From assembly GCF_031082405.1 (NCBI RefSeq), contig NZ_JAVHJU010000057.1, positions 502,096 through 566,095 of the forward strand: a DNA stretch of 64,000 nucleotides. Reading direction: 5' to 3'. A program made the translations under genes and the position numbers. Below the pieces are notes generated by a model. It was not told where the DNA came from, made no database searches, and was given only the letters and a program-made list of their open reading frames with translations. Below are positions 40,688 through 49,398 of the stretch, piece by piece. The stretch's first letter is position 1, and each line of letters begins with the position of its first letter. The stretch is from Amycolatopsis sp. A133 (GTDB taxonomy: Bacteria > Actinomycetota > Actinomycetes > Mycobacteriales > Pseudonocardiaceae).

Positions 40688-42184
40688 TCAGTTGATCGGC
40701 TCCGCGGCCCGCGGCTCCTCCGCCGCGACGACCTCGCTTCCCCGGCGCCGGTTCCACAGTTCCCGGCCCCGCCGCAGCGCCACCGGGGCCACCACGACGC
40801 ACAGCGAAAGCGCCGCGACGTCGAGCAGGTACGCCGCCAGCCACACGTGCTTGGCTATCTCGAAGTACCCGTCGCCGACCACCGCCATCGCCGCGATGCC
40901 CAGCGCTCCGGTCACCGCCACGCCGGCGACGAAGCCGTATCGGGTCGTCGAGCGGCGGCGGCGTGCCAGGGCGACCACCGCGCCCGCCAGGCCGAGCAGG
41001 ACCAGCAGCGCCGGCCACCACGGCACAGCCATCCCGTCGAGCCACGCGCGGAACGTGACCGGATCGCCGCCCATGTCGCCGCTGACCGGGGTGGAGCGGT
41101 CCAGGGGACGGGTCTCCGTCGTCCACGGCTCGTCCGGCAGGTACGGCACGCTCCGGCCCAGCGTCGCCTGCAGCCCGGTGCCGATCGCGCCGACCAGCGC
41201 GCCCGGGTGCTCCAGCAGGAGTTCCCATGCCCGGTGCTTCATCGCCGCGGGGTCGGCCAGCACCACGTCCGAGCCGGCGAGCGACTCCGGCCCACGGGGG
41301 TAGTACGCGTATCCCGCGCTGCCCTGCGCCGCCTCGGGCAGGCCGAGCCGGGTCGCCGAGCCCGGCACCTCGGCCAGCGCGAGGGTGTAGACGAGGTTCA
41401 CCGCGTTGACGTCGGCGTAGTTGCGCTCCTGCCAGGCGAGGTTCGCGCGGACCGGGGTGATGATCTCCAGCACGAGCAGGACCGCGAGCGCCGGCCCGAC
41501 GATCCGGCCGGACCACCGGCGGCCGCTGCCCGGCCGGGCAGCGGTGACCGCGCAGACGAGCACGGCCAGCACGAACAGCGGGAGGAAGCCGATCTTCGCC
41601 AGCCCGCCCACGACGCCGCCGACGGCGACGAGGACGAGGGCCGCCAGCCGCGCGAAGCCGTCACCCGCCTTGGTCGCGGCGATCACCGCGAGCCCGCACA
41701 ACAGCGTGTACGCGCCGAACAGCCCGGCCGGTTCGGCGAACGTCGAGAGGAACAGCCGCGCGAAGGAGGGCTCGAGCAGGGGCACCAGCGGCGGCACCAG
41801 GAACAACAGCCCCCGCGGGCCGCGGGCCTGCACCGCCCAGGCCGCGAGCAGCGTGACCAGGAAGACCAGCAGCACGTACAACCAGCCGAGTTCGAGGAGG
41901 CTGAACGCGCCGTGCCCGTTGGCGACGGACCCGAACAGCACCGCGGCGCTGGAGGGCTGCGGGTCCGGGCAGGGCGCGACGCGCCCGAAGTCCAGCACCA
42001 CGCCGCCCAGCCAGCTCGCCTTGTGGTTCGGCGTCGCCGGCGTGAGCCCGGGTCCGCAGAACAGCCGATAACCGTCCCCGTTGTCGCCGGCACCGGTCGG
42101 TGTCCCGCCCAGCAGGCCGAGGACCAGCGCCAGCGCGAGCGCGGCGACCGCCGCGGCCGCCGTGGCGATCCCCACCCTCTTCAT
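40688..42184 (-). CDS. Polytopic membrane protein
   Basis: 498 residues with about ten to twelve transmembrane helices: an N-terminal one (~5-25), a long extracytoplasmic loop with conserved-looking PNHKASWLGG, then clustered helices at ~100-270, a second large loop (~275-385) containing NYADVNAVNLVYTLALAEVPG, and four helices at the C-terminus. The two-loop layout resembles actinobacterial glycosyltransferase-type wall proteins, but no catalytic motif is recognised. ATG 42184 (MKRVGIATAAAAV) is the most natural start. Confidence 0.7.
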   Translation of the reverse strand: MKRVGIATAAAAVAALALALVLGLLGGTPTGAGDNGDGYRLFCGPGLTPATPNHKASWLGGVVLDFGRVAPCPDPQPSSAAVLFGSVANGHGAFSLLELGWLYVLLVFLVTLLAAWAVQARGPRGLLFLVPPLVPLLEPSFARLFLSTFAEPAGLFGAYTLLCGLAVIAATKAGDGFARLAALVLVAVGGVVGGLAKIGFLPLFVLAVLVCAVTAARPGSGRRWSGRIVGPALAVLLVLEIITPVRANLAWQERNYADVNAVNLVYTLALAEVPGSATRLGLPEAAQGSAGYAYYPRGPESLAGSDVVLADPAAMKHRAWELLLEHPGALVGAIGTGLQATLGRSVPYLPDEPWTTETRPLDRSTPVSGDMGGDPVTFRAWLDGMAVPWWPALLVLLGLAGAVVALARRRRSTTRYGFVAGVAVTGALGIAAMAVVGDGYFEIAKHVWLAAYLLDVAALSLCVVVAPVALRRGRELWNRRRGSEVVAAEEPRAAEPIN

Positions 42185-42250
42185 GCCGGTCAGCGTAGGT
42201 GGTCGGCCCACCGGGTGGTTCCGGAACACCCGGTTCCGGTGCGCGCGGGG

Positions 42251-42451
42251 TCAGGCGCCGGGGTGCCCGCACGCGTAGACGTTCGCCGAAGCCAGCGTCA
42301 CGCAGGCGGGACAGGTGTTGACCGGCCGGTCGCGGCGGCCGAAGTAGGGGTGGCGGGCACCGCACAGCGCCGTGAGGACGTCCCCGGGCCGCGGAGCCGG
42401 GTGGCACCGGGGGCAGTAGGCGTGCGCGGCGCGTTCGACGTCGGCGCTCAT
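42251..42451 (-). CDS. Small zinc-ribbon-like protein
   Basis: 66 residues with paired cysteines (CPRC near residue 14, a single C in TALCGARH, then CPAC, and YACGHPG), enough for one or two zinc knuckles. Small zinc-ribbon proteins of this kind are common in Pseudonocardiaceae; role unknown. The start codon lies one base from the end of the DUF6010 gene, so they are probably co-transcribed. Confidence 0.65.
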   Translation of the reverse strand: MSADVERAAHAYCPRCHPAPRPGDVLTALCGARHPYFGRRDRPVNTCPACVTLASANVYACGHPGA

Positions 42452-42452
42452 G

Positions 42453-42866
42453 TCATCCGGGTACCCCCGGCCGCGGCGTGCGAACCCGCCGCCACGCCCA
42501 CACCGACCGGCCACCGGTGAAGCACCAGATCGCGATCACCGGGTCGCAGATCGCGCAGCCGAACGACGAGCCGTGGGCGAACGGCAGGATCGGCTGGCCC
42601 TTGAGGTGGTGGACGACGTCCCAGCCGGTGTGCAGGAGCCAGCCGATGCCGATGAACGTCCACGAGTCGAGCCCGCGGAACGCGACGTAGGTCAGCACCG
42701 CGCAGAACACCAGCTCCCACGGCCCGAGCGCGCCGCCGGAGAGGTAGGCCGCCCCCGCTCCGCCCACCAGCACGGCGTTGAACCGCCGCCGGTGCGGTTC
42801 GGGGAACAGCGAGCCGAGCAGGACGTAGAGGAGGCCGATGAGGATCGGCGCCAGGATCTCGAGCAC
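42453..42866 (-). CDS. DUF6010 family membrane protein
   Basis: 137 residues with four transmembrane helices and the family pattern GGAGAAYLSGGALGPWE, WLLHTGWDVVHH, and GCAICDPVIAIWCF. Conserved His/Cys/Asp residues in the loops hint at a metal site. GTG 42866 is preferred since family proteins begin with this helix (VLEILAPILIGLLYVLLG); the longer ATG start at 42990 would place the 28-bp operator inside the gene. It is divergent from the SDR gene and may share its operator. Confidence 0.75.
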   Translation of the reverse strand: MLEILAPILIGLLYVLLGSLFPEPHRRRFNAVLVGGAGAAYLSGGALGPWELVFCAVLTYVAFRGLDSWTFIGIGWLLHTGWDVVHHLKGQPILPFAHGSSFGCAICDPVIAIWCFTGGRSVWAWRRVRTPRPGVPG

Positions 42867-42946
42867 GAGCTTCGACGGTAGGAACCGGCGGGCCGGGCGG
42901 CCAGTGGCTGTGCTGCCGTCCTCCGCCTGGTTCTCGCCACGTGGCC

Positions 42947-42974
42947 GAATTAACTCAAGCGCTTGACTTAATTC
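42947..42974. promoter_or_regulatory. 28-bp palindromic operator
   Basis: The left half GAATTAACTCAAGC and right half GCTTGACTTAATTC are inverted repeats matching at 13 of 14 positions, with the perfect core TCAAGCGCTTGA. It lies 16 bases before the SDR start and upstream of the divergent DUF6010 gene. The TetR regulator encoded two genes downstream is the likely ligand-responsive binder. Confidence 0.8.
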
Positions 42975-42990
42975 GGGGTACGCTGCGGCC

Positions 42991-44019
42991 ATGACCACCA
43001 CGGCTCCGCTCACCGCGGACACCCCGATCGGCGACTGGGTCGCGCACCCCGACGGCGGCCCGCTGATCCGCGCCCTGCTCGCCGAGGCGGGGGTCGACGA
43101 GACGGTCCTCGCACCGGTCCGTCTGCTGCCGCTGCGGCAGCTGGTGGCCCTCAGCCAGGGCCGGCTCGCCGGGGACGTCGTCGACGACCTGGTGCGCCGG
43201 GCCAACCACGGTGTCGTCCCGGCGCCCGCGGCCGGGCGGACGGGGTGGCGCGAGCGGATCGTGCCCGGCCGGTTCGAGGGCCGGACGGTCGTCGTGACCG
43301 GGGCCGCCTCCGGCATCGGCCGGGCCACCGCGTCCCGCATCGCCCGCGAAGGCGGCCGGGTCGTCGCGGTCGACGTCTCGGCGGACCGGCTGGCCGGGTT
43401 CGCCGCCGGGTTCGCCACCGAGGCCGGCTCGCCGGAGCTGGTCGCCGTGCCGGCCGACATCACCGACGAGGGCGGCGTGGCGCGGATCCTCGCCGCCGCG
43501 GGCCCGCGCATCGACGGGCTGGCCAACGTCGCGGGGGTCGTCGACGACTTCTCCCCGGCCCACGAGGTGAGCGACGAGCTGTGGCGGCGCGTCTTCGCCG
43601 TGAACGTCGACGGGACGTTCCGGCTCATCCGCGCGGTCGTCCCGGCGATGCTCGAAGCGGGGTCCGGCGCCATCGTGAACGTCGCTTCGGAGGCGGCGCT
43701 GCGCGGCTCGGCCGCCGGGATCGCCTACACCGCCTCGAAGCACGCCGTCGTCGGCATCACCCGCAGCTGCGCGTTCATGTACGGGCCGCACGGCATCCGC
43801 GTCAACGCCGTCGCGCCCGGCGGGGTCGCGACCGGCATGGGGATGCACGCCGAGCCGTCGGCGTTCGGGCAGGGCCGGGTCGGGGAGTTCCTCGGGCTCA
43901 TCCCGCCGATCGCCACGGCCGAGCAGCTGGCCGCGTCGATCACCTTCCTGCTCGCCGACGACGGCGTGAACGTCAACGGCGCCCTGCTGCCGTCCGACGG
44001 CGGCTGGTCGGTGCAGTGA
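42991..44019 (+). CDS. SDR family oxidoreductase with N-terminal extension
   Basis: 342 residues. Residues ~1-88 are an extra N-terminal segment of unknown role. The SDR domain has VVVTGAASGIGRATA, NVAGV, IVNVASEA with the catalytic Ser, and YTASKHAVVG with Tyr and Lys. The C-terminus GALLPSDGGWSVQ is typical of steroid/alcohol dehydrogenase-type SDRs. It overlaps the esterase gene by four bases. With the following esterase and TetR genes it suggests catabolism of an ester or alcohol, perhaps terpenoid or steroid. Confidence 0.87.
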   Translation: MTTTAPLTADTPIGDWVAHPDGGPLIRALLAEAGVDETVLAPVRLLPLRQLVALSQGRLAGDVVDDLVRRANHGVVPAPAAGRTGWRERIVPGRFEGRTVVVTGAASGIGRATASRIAREGGRVVAVDVSADRLAGFAAGFATEAGSPELVAVPADITDEGGVARILAAAGPRIDGLANVAGVVDDFSPAHEVSDELWRRVFAVNVDGTFRLIRAVVPAMLEAGSGAIVNVASEAALRGSAAGIAYTASKHAVVGITRSCAFMYGPHGIRVNAVAPGGVATGMGMHAEPSAFGQGRVGEFLGLIPPIATAEQLAASITFLLADDGVNVNGALLPSDGGWSVQ

Positions 44020-44906
44020 CCACGCCGCTGTCGGCCGTCGCACCCGAACTGCGCGCCAAGGTCCGGCGGATGCCGCGCCTGCCGCTGGACCGGGCCTGGG
44101 TGCGGCGCCTGATCCGGGCGGGGACCGGCCGGATGCGGCCGCCGTCGCTGCCGGACGTCGCCGTCGAGCTGCACCCCGGCCTGCGGGTGTACCGGCCGCG
44201 GACGCCGCGGTCCGACCGCACGCTGCTGTGGATCCACGGCGGCGGTCTGGTCATCGGCGGCGCGGCCCAGGACGACCGGTTCTGCGCCGGCACGGCGCGC
44301 GAGCTCGGCATCACCGTGGTGTCGGCCGAGTACCGCCTCGCCCCCGAAGACCCCTACCCGGCGGCGCTCGACGACTGCCACGCCGCTTGGACGTGGCTGC
44401 GCGGGCACGTCGCCGCGGAGCGGGTGGTCGTCGGCGGGCAGAGCGCCGGCGGCGGGCTCGCGGCCGCCCTGGTGCAGCGCCTGCACGACGAGGGCGAGCG
44501 GCCGCGCGCGCAGTGGCTGTTCTGCCCGATGCTCGACGACCGCACCGCCGCCCGGCGCGCCCTGGACGACGTGGGCCACCGCGTCTGGGACAACCGCCTC
44601 AACCGCTTCGGCTGGCGCGCCTACCTCGGGACCGAGCCGGGCGCGCCGGTCGTGCCGCTCTACGCGGTGCCCGCCCGCCGGGACGACCTCGCCGGGCTGC
44701 CGGAGGCGTGGATCGGCGTCGGGGACATCGACCTCTTCCACGGCGAAGCCGCCGAATACGCCCGCCGGCTGCGCGCCGCGGGCGTCGCCACGACGTTCCA
44801 CGTCGTGCCCGGCGGGCCGCACGGGTTCGAGGCCTGGGCACCGTCGGCCGAGTTCAGCCGCCGCTATCTGGCCGCGGCGCGGGCGTGGCTGGGCCGGCTC
44901 CGGTGA
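44016..44906 (+). CDS. HSL-family alpha/beta hydrolase (esterase)
   Basis: 296 residues from GTG 44016. The oxyanion-hole motif is LLWIHGGGLVIGG, with SAEYRLAPEDPYPAALDD typical of hormone-sensitive-lipase-like esterases. The nucleophile is in VVGGQSAGGGLAAAL, the acid is probably D in IGVGDIDLF, and the base H is in VPGGPHGFE. No signal peptide, so it acts in the cytoplasm. It is coupled to the SDR gene upstream. Confidence 0.9.
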   Translation: MTTPLSAVAPELRAKVRRMPRLPLDRAWVRRLIRAGTGRMRPPSLPDVAVELHPGLRVYRPRTPRSDRTLLWIHGGGLVIGGAAQDDRFCAGTARELGITVVSAEYRLAPEDPYPAALDDCHAAWTWLRGHVAAERVVVGGQSAGGGLAAALVQRLHDEGERPRAQWLFCPMLDDRTAARRALDDVGHRVWDNRLNRFGWRAYLGTEPGAPVVPLYAVPARRDDLAGLPEAWIGVGDIDLFHGEAAEYARRLRAAGVATTFHVVPGGPHGFEAWAPSAEFSRRYLAAARAWLGRLR

Positions 44907-44958
44907 GCGGCTCCGTAAGGTGGGGGCCGGCAGAACGTCGGGGTGACCGGGTGGGTGG

Positions 44959-45600
44959 ATGAACGTCAAGGCGGATCGCGCGAGTGCCACGCGGGAGAGC
45001 ATCCTCGGCACGGCGGAGCGGTTGTTCGCCGAGCACGGGGTGCACGCGGTGTCCAACCGGCACATCAGCGAGGCGGCCGGGCAGGGCAACAACGCCGCGG
45101 TCAACTACCACTTCGGCACCAAGGTCGACCTGGTCCGCGCGATCGCCCGCAAGCACTTCGGGCGGATCGAGCGGTTGCGCGAGGAACTCGTCGACGCCAT
45201 CGACGGCGACGGCGACCTGCGCGACTGGGTGGCGTGCCTGGTCCGCCCGACCACGAGCTACCTGCACGAGCTGGGTGCCCCGACGTGGTTCGCGCGGTTC
45301 AGCGCCCAGGTGATGACCGACCCGGCGCTGCGGGCGATCGTCGCGGAGGAGTCGCTGGCCTCCCCGGCGCTGGCCCGCGCGGTCGAGGGCCTGAACCGCT
45401 GCCTGGACGGCCTGCCCCCCGAGGTCCGCGCCGAGCGCGGCGACATGGCCCGCCAGCTGATGATCCACATGACGGCGGAGCGCGAGCGCGCACTGGCCGA
45501 AGGCACGGCCACCCCGAGGGCGAGCTGGAACGACGCGGGCACGGGCCTGATCGACGCGATCACCGGTCTGCTGCTGGCGCCGGTGACTCCGGCCTCGTGA
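44959..45600 (+). CDS. TetR family transcriptional regulator
   Basis: 213 residues. The N-terminal HTH is TRESILGTAERLFAEHGVHAVSNRHISEAAG, with NYHFGTKVDLV completing the DNA-binding domain. The C-terminal domain is of the TetR_C type found near CoA/steroid-like catabolic genes. It follows the esterase gene by 52 bp, so it probably regulates its own operon through the 28-bp palindrome at 42947-42974. The last 57 bases are tandemly duplicated downstream. Confidence 0.9.
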   Translation: MNVKADRASATRESILGTAERLFAEHGVHAVSNRHISEAAGQGNNAAVNYHFGTKVDLVRAIARKHFGRIERLREELVDAIDGDGDLRDWVACLVRPTTSYLHELGAPTWFARFSAQVMTDPALRAIVAEESLASPALARAVEGLNRCLDGLPPEVRAERGDMARQLMIHMTAERERALAEGTATPRASWNDAGTGLIDAITGLLLAPVTPAS

Positions 45601-45683
45601 TCTGGCTGGGTGACCCCGGGGACGCGGGTCTGATCGACGCGGTCACCGGTCTGCTCCTGGCCCCGGTGACCCCGGCCTCCTGA
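45544..45683. repeat. Tandem duplication of the TetR gene's 3' end
   Basis: Copy 1 (45544-45600) encodes GLIDAITGLLLAPVTPAS and the stop. Copy 2 (45627-45683) would encode GLIDAVTGLLLAPVTPAS and a stop but lies 83 bp downstream in a different frame. Six of 57 bases differ, five of them synonymous in the repeat's own frame. Confidence 0.85.
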
Positions 45684-45702
45684 CCGGCCCGCGGACCCCC
45701 GC

Positions 45703-45746
45703 CGGACGACACGCGGCCGCCGTGTTGCCGGTCCGCGTGTCGTCCG
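45703..45746. terminator. Probable terminator / long inverted repeat after the TetR gene
   Basis: The arms CGGACGACACGCGG (45703-45716) and CCGCGTGTCGTCCG (45733-45746) are perfectly complementary over 14 bp, with a 16-base loop. A further GTGTCGTCCG follows nearby. It separates the TetR operon from the D-amino-acid operon. Confidence 0.65.
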
Positions 45747-45815
45747 CCCGAGTGTGAGTGTCGTCCGTGCGGGTGGGCCCGTGGTTCGTCCGCGCGGATC
45801 AACCGGGGCGCCGGA

Positions 45816-45835
45816 GTTCGTCGCCGCGCACGAAC
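45816..45835. promoter_or_regulatory. Inverted repeat GTTCGT-N8-ACGAAC upstream of the operon
   Basis: The sequence GTTCGTCGCCGCGCACGAAC lies 58-78 bases before the first start codon of the 15.6-kb operon. It is the only clear dyad in the leader and is the best operator candidate. A related half-site GGTTCGTC lies at about 45784. No regulator for the operon is encoded next to it apart from the TetR of the preceding unit. Confidence 0.4.
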
Positions 45836-45893
45836 GGCACCGGCGGAAATGCTCCTAACGTCACCTCGATCGGCGGTGACGAGGAGGCGGCGG

Positions 45894-47366
45894 GTGCGGA
45901 CACTCTTGCGGGGCGGCCGGGTCGTCGACCCGGGCAACGGGTTCGACGGCGTTGCCGACGTGCTCCTGGCCGGCGGCACCGTCGAAGCGGTCGGACCGGG
46001 CCTCGTGGCGCCGGATGCCACCGAAGCCGACGTCACCGGGCTCGTCGTCGGACCCGGGTTCGTCGACCTGCACAGCCACGTGCACTCGATCGCCGGGCAG
46101 CGGCTGCAGGCGATGGACGGTGTCACCACCGCGCTCGACCTCGAAGCCGGCCTGATGCCGGTCGAGCGGGCCTACGCCGAAGCCGCCGCGGCCGGGCGGC
46201 CGCTGCACTACGGCTTCTCCGCCTCCTGGGGCGCCGCCCGGGCGCAGGTCCTGGCCGGGATCGAGCCCGACGCGAACATCGACAGCGGCCTGGCCGTCCT
46301 GGGAAACCCGGCGTGGCAACGGTCTTCGTCGCCGACTGAGCTGGCTGCCTGGCTGTCCCTGCTGGACACCGAACTCGCGCACGGCGCCCTGGGGATCGGC
46401 GTCCTCATGGGATACGCGCCCCAGACCGCGCCGGCGGAGTTCCTGGCCGTCGCCCACCTCGCCGCGACGGCCGGGGTGCCGGCCTACACCCACGTGCGCG
46501 AGCTGGTCGAGGTCGATCCCGCGATCCCGGTCGACGGCTCGGCGGAGATCGCCGCCGCCGCCGGGGAGACCGGTGCCGCGATGCACCACTGCCACGTCAA
46601 CAGCACCTCCGGCCACCACATCGACCGCGTCCTCGCCACCCTCGACGACGCCCGCCGCGCCGGGTCACGCGTCACCGTCGAGGCCTACCCCTACGGCGCG
46701 GGCAGCACCGCGGTCGGCGCCGCCTTCATCGAGCCGGAACGCCTGCGGCTCAAGGGGCTCCGCCCGTCGAGCGTGGTCATCCTCGAGACGGGGGAGAGAG
46801 TGCGCGACGAAGCCCGCCTGCGGCAGCTGCGCCGCGACGACCCGGCCGCGCCGTGCCTCCTGGAGTTCCTCGACGAGGAGAATCCCCGCGAACGCGCGCT
46901 GCTGCACCGGGCGCTCGCGTTCCCCGACGCCGTCGTCGCCAGCGACGCCATGCCGGTGTCCTGGCCCGACGGCCGCTCCGAGAGCACCGCGTGGCCGCTG
47001 CCGCCCGGCGGCCGGACGCACCCGCGCACCGCGGGCACCTTCGCCAAGACCCTGCGGCTGATGGTCCGCGAGACGGGCACCTGGAGCTGGCTCGAGGCGT
47101 TCCGGCGCTGCTCCTACCTCCCCTCCCGGCTGCTCGACGACGTCGCACCCGCCGCCCGCCGCAAGGGCCACCTGGGCGCCGGAGCCGACGCCGACATCGT
47201 CGTCCTCGACCCGGAACGGGTCACCGACACCGCCACCTACGTCGACCCCACCCGGCCCTCCCAGGGGGTCCGGCACCTCTACGTCGCCGGAGTCGCCGTG
47301 GTCCGCGACGGAAACCTTGACCCGGAAGCGCTCCCCGGCAAGCCGTTGCGAGGTGAGCCGCGGTGA
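45894..47366 (+). CDS. Amidohydrolase, probable N-acyl-D-amino-acid deacylase type
   Basis: 490 residues from GTG 45894 (AGGAGG correctly spaced). It belongs to the metal-dependent amidohydrolase superfamily of D-aminoacylases and dihydroorotase-like enzymes: an N-terminal beta-sandwich, GFVDLHSHVHS with the first metal histidines, YTHVRELVE, MHHCHVNSTSGHH, VTVEAYPYG, and a late catalytic aspartate in VVASDAMPVSW. The C-terminal strand set (HLGAGADADIVVLDPE) closes the sandwich. It would remove the acyl group from N-acyl-D-amino acids or cleave a related amide. It is the first gene of the operon and overlaps the next by four bases. Confidence 0.82.
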   Translation: MRTLLRGGRVVDPGNGFDGVADVLLAGGTVEAVGPGLVAPDATEADVTGLVVGPGFVDLHSHVHSIAGQRLQAMDGVTTALDLEAGLMPVERAYAEAAAAGRPLHYGFSASWGAARAQVLAGIEPDANIDSGLAVLGNPAWQRSSSPTELAAWLSLLDTELAHGALGIGVLMGYAPQTAPAEFLAVAHLAATAGVPAYTHVRELVEVDPAIPVDGSAEIAAAAGETGAAMHHCHVNSTSGHHIDRVLATLDDARRAGSRVTVEAYPYGAGSTAVGAAFIEPERLRLKGLRPSSVVILETGERVRDEARLRQLRRDDPAAPCLLEFLDEENPRERALLHRALAFPDAVVASDAMPVSWPDGRSESTAWPLPPGGRTHPRTAGTFAKTLRLMVRETGTWSWLEAFRRCSYLPSRLLDDVAPAARRKGHLGAGADADIVVLDPERVTDTATYVDPTRPSQGVRHLYVAGVAVVRDGNLDPEALPGKPLRGEPR

Positions 47367-48484
47367 TCGACGACATCGAGACGCTCGTCCGGTGCGAGTC
47401 GCCTTCGGCCGACCACGAAGCCGTTGCGCGCAGCGCCGAGGTCGTCGCCGGGATCGGCGGCCGCCTGCTCGGCGTCGAGCCCGAACGGATCGTCACCGAC
47501 GGCTGCACGCACCTGCGCTGGCGGTTCGGCGACGGCGAGCCGCGGGTCCTGCTGCTCGGCCACCACGACACCGTGTGGCCGCTGGGATCCCTGCGCACGC
47601 ACCCCTTCGAAGTCCGCGACGGGATCCTGCGCGGACCCGGCTGCTTCGACATGAAGGCCGGGGTCGTGATGGCCCTGCACGCCGCCGCCGCGCTGCCCGA
47701 TCGCGACGGCCTCTCGATCCTCGTCACCGGCGACGAAGAAATCGGCTCGCCGCTGTCCCGCACCTTGATCGAAGAGGAAGCCAAGAGCTGCGACGCGGTC
47801 TTCGTGCTCGAAGCCTCGGCCGACGGCGGCGCGCTGAAGACGCGCCGCAAAGGCGTTTCCCGGTACCGCGTCGAGGTCGAAGGCCGCGCCGCGCACGCCG
47901 GGCTCGAACCGGAAAAGGGCGTCAACGCGGGGATCGAAGTCGCCCACCAGATCCTCACGATCGCCGCGCTCGCCGACGCGGACCTGGGCACCACCGTCGT
48001 GCCGACCGCGCTGACGGCCGGGACCACGACGAACACCGTGCCCGCCAAGGCGAGCGTCGCCGTCGACGTGCGGGTGTGGGACGCGGCCGAACAAGAGCGC
48101 GTCGACCGCGCCATCAAAAGCCTCGCACCGGTGCACGAAGAGGCCCGGATCCACATCGCCGGCGGCATCAACCGCGCACCGCTGGACGCGGGAGCGTCTT
48201 CGGAGCTGTTCGTGCTCGCGAACGAACTCGCGGCCGGGACACTCACCGAGGCCGCGGTCGGCGGCGCGTCGGACGGCAACTTCACGGCGGGGCTGGGTAT
48301 TCCGACGCTCGACGGCCTCGGCGCGGTGGGCGGGGGAGCGCACGCCGACGACGAACACGTCGTCGTCGCGGAGCTGCCCCGGCGGACTGCGCTGCTCACC
48401 GCGCTCGCCGAAACCGTCCTGTCCCGGGGAAGTTCGTCCGCGCCGACGAACGCGGGCGGCGAATCCGGTGCGGGACAACGGTGA
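47363..48484 (+). CDS. M20 family metallopeptidase (carboxypeptidase G2 / N-acyl-L-amino acid amidase type)
   Basis: 373 residues from GTG 47363. Zinc-site motifs are in order: LLLGHHDTVWPLG (His and neighbouring catalytic Asp), GPGCFDMKAG (bridging Asp), TGDEEIGS (catalytic Glu pair), and a late His in GGGAHADDEHV. The dimerisation/lid domain is ~175-285 (GVSRYRVEVEGRAAHAGLEPEKGVN). Family members hydrolyse N-acyl-L-amino acids or folate glutamates. Beside a GNAT enzyme and an N-acylamino acid racemase, the best-supported role is L-specific N-desuccinylase or deacylase, the final irreversible step of D- to L-amino acid conversion. Confidence 0.85.
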   Translation: MIDDIETLVRCESPSADHEAVARSAEVVAGIGGRLLGVEPERIVTDGCTHLRWRFGDGEPRVLLLGHHDTVWPLGSLRTHPFEVRDGILRGPGCFDMKAGVVMALHAAAALPDRDGLSILVTGDEEIGSPLSRTLIEEEAKSCDAVFVLEASADGGALKTRRKGVSRYRVEVEGRAAHAGLEPEKGVNAGIEVAHQILTIAALADADLGTTVVPTALTAGTTTNTVPAKASVAVDVRVWDAAEQERVDRAIKSLAPVHEEARIHIAGGINRAPLDAGASSELFVLANELAAGTLTEAAVGGASDGNFTAGLGIPTLDGLGAVGGGAHADDEHVVVAELPRRTALLTALAETVLSRGSSSAPTNAGGESGAGQR

Positions 48485-48516
48485 CCCGGCGCGAGCGTCC
48501 GGAAAGGATGGTGGGC

Positions 48517-49398
48517 GTGACAGAAGTCGTGACGAACACCGCCCCGCCGCTGCGGGACGAGGCGGCCGCCGCGGCGGCCGGTGCGGCCGGCGCCTCGGGG
48601 GTCCGGATCCGGACCCTGGCCGAAGTCGCCGACCTGGCCGCCGTGTCCCGGCTCTTCGAGTCGATCTGGCGGCCTGCCCCGGGAAACCCGCTCGTGACGG
48701 CCGAACTGCTGCGGGCGATGGTCTCGGCGGGCAACTACGTGGCCGGGGCGTTCGACGGGCCCGAACTGCTCGGCGCCTGCTTCGGGTTCTTCGGCGAGCC
48801 CGCGAAGGGAGGACTGCACAGCCACATCGCCGGGGTCGCGACTCCCGGGCACGGCCGCGGCATCGGCTTCGCGCTCAAGCTGCACCAGCGCGCCTGGGCG
48901 CTGCGCCAGGAGGTCGCGGTGATCTCGTGGACGTTCGACCCGCTGGTGCGCCGCAACGCCCACTTCAACCTCACCAAGCTCGCCGCCCGCCCGGCGCACT
49001 ACCTGCCGGACTTCTACGGCCCGATGCAGGACGGCATCAACGGCACGGGCGACACCGACCGCCTCATGGTCGCTTGGGACCTGGCGAGCCCGCCGGTGCG
49101 GGCGGCGGCGGCCGGGCGGCCGGACCGGGTGGACGCGGCGGCGCTGCGGGCCGGTGGTGCCGCCGTCGCGCTGGCGGCGGGTCCGGACGGCGCACCGGTC
49201 ACCGGTGCCGCGGACGCGCCGGTGGTGCTGGTCGCCGTCCCACCGGACATCGAGGCGCTCCGGCGCGCCGACCCGGAACGGGGCCGGGCGTGGCGGGTCG
49301 CGCTGCGGGACGTGCTGGGCGGCCTGCTCGCCGAGGGCGCCTCGGTCACCGGATTCGATCGTGCCGGCTGGTACGTGGTCGCGAGGGAGCAGTCGTGA
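48517..49398 (+). CDS. GNAT-superfamily N-acyltransferase of the racemase operon
   Basis: 293 residues from GTG 48517, preceded by GGAAAGG at good spacing; GTG 48481 (overlapping the previous stop) and ATG 48508 are alternatives. The acetyl-CoA/succinyl-CoA-binding core is in SHIAGVATPGHGRGIGFALKLHQRAWAL. Homologues near N-acylamino acid racemases end with the domain seen here (PVVLVAVPPDIEALR to the C-terminus). In Geobacillus the equivalent GNAT is a succinyl-CoA:D-amino acid N-succinyltransferase. It overlaps the racemase gene by four bases. Confidence 0.82.
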   Translation: MTEVVTNTAPPLRDEAAAAAAGAAGASGVRIRTLAEVADLAAVSRLFESIWRPAPGNPLVTAELLRAMVSAGNYVAGAFDGPELLGACFGFFGEPAKGGLHSHIAGVATPGHGRGIGFALKLHQRAWALRQEVAVISWTFDPLVRRNAHFNLTKLAARPAHYLPDFYGPMQDGINGTGDTDRLMVAWDLASPPVRAAAAGRPDRVDAAALRAGGAAVALAAGPDGAPVTGAADAPVVLVAVPPDIEALRRADPERGRAWRVALRDVLGGLLAEGASVTGFDRAGWYVVAREQS

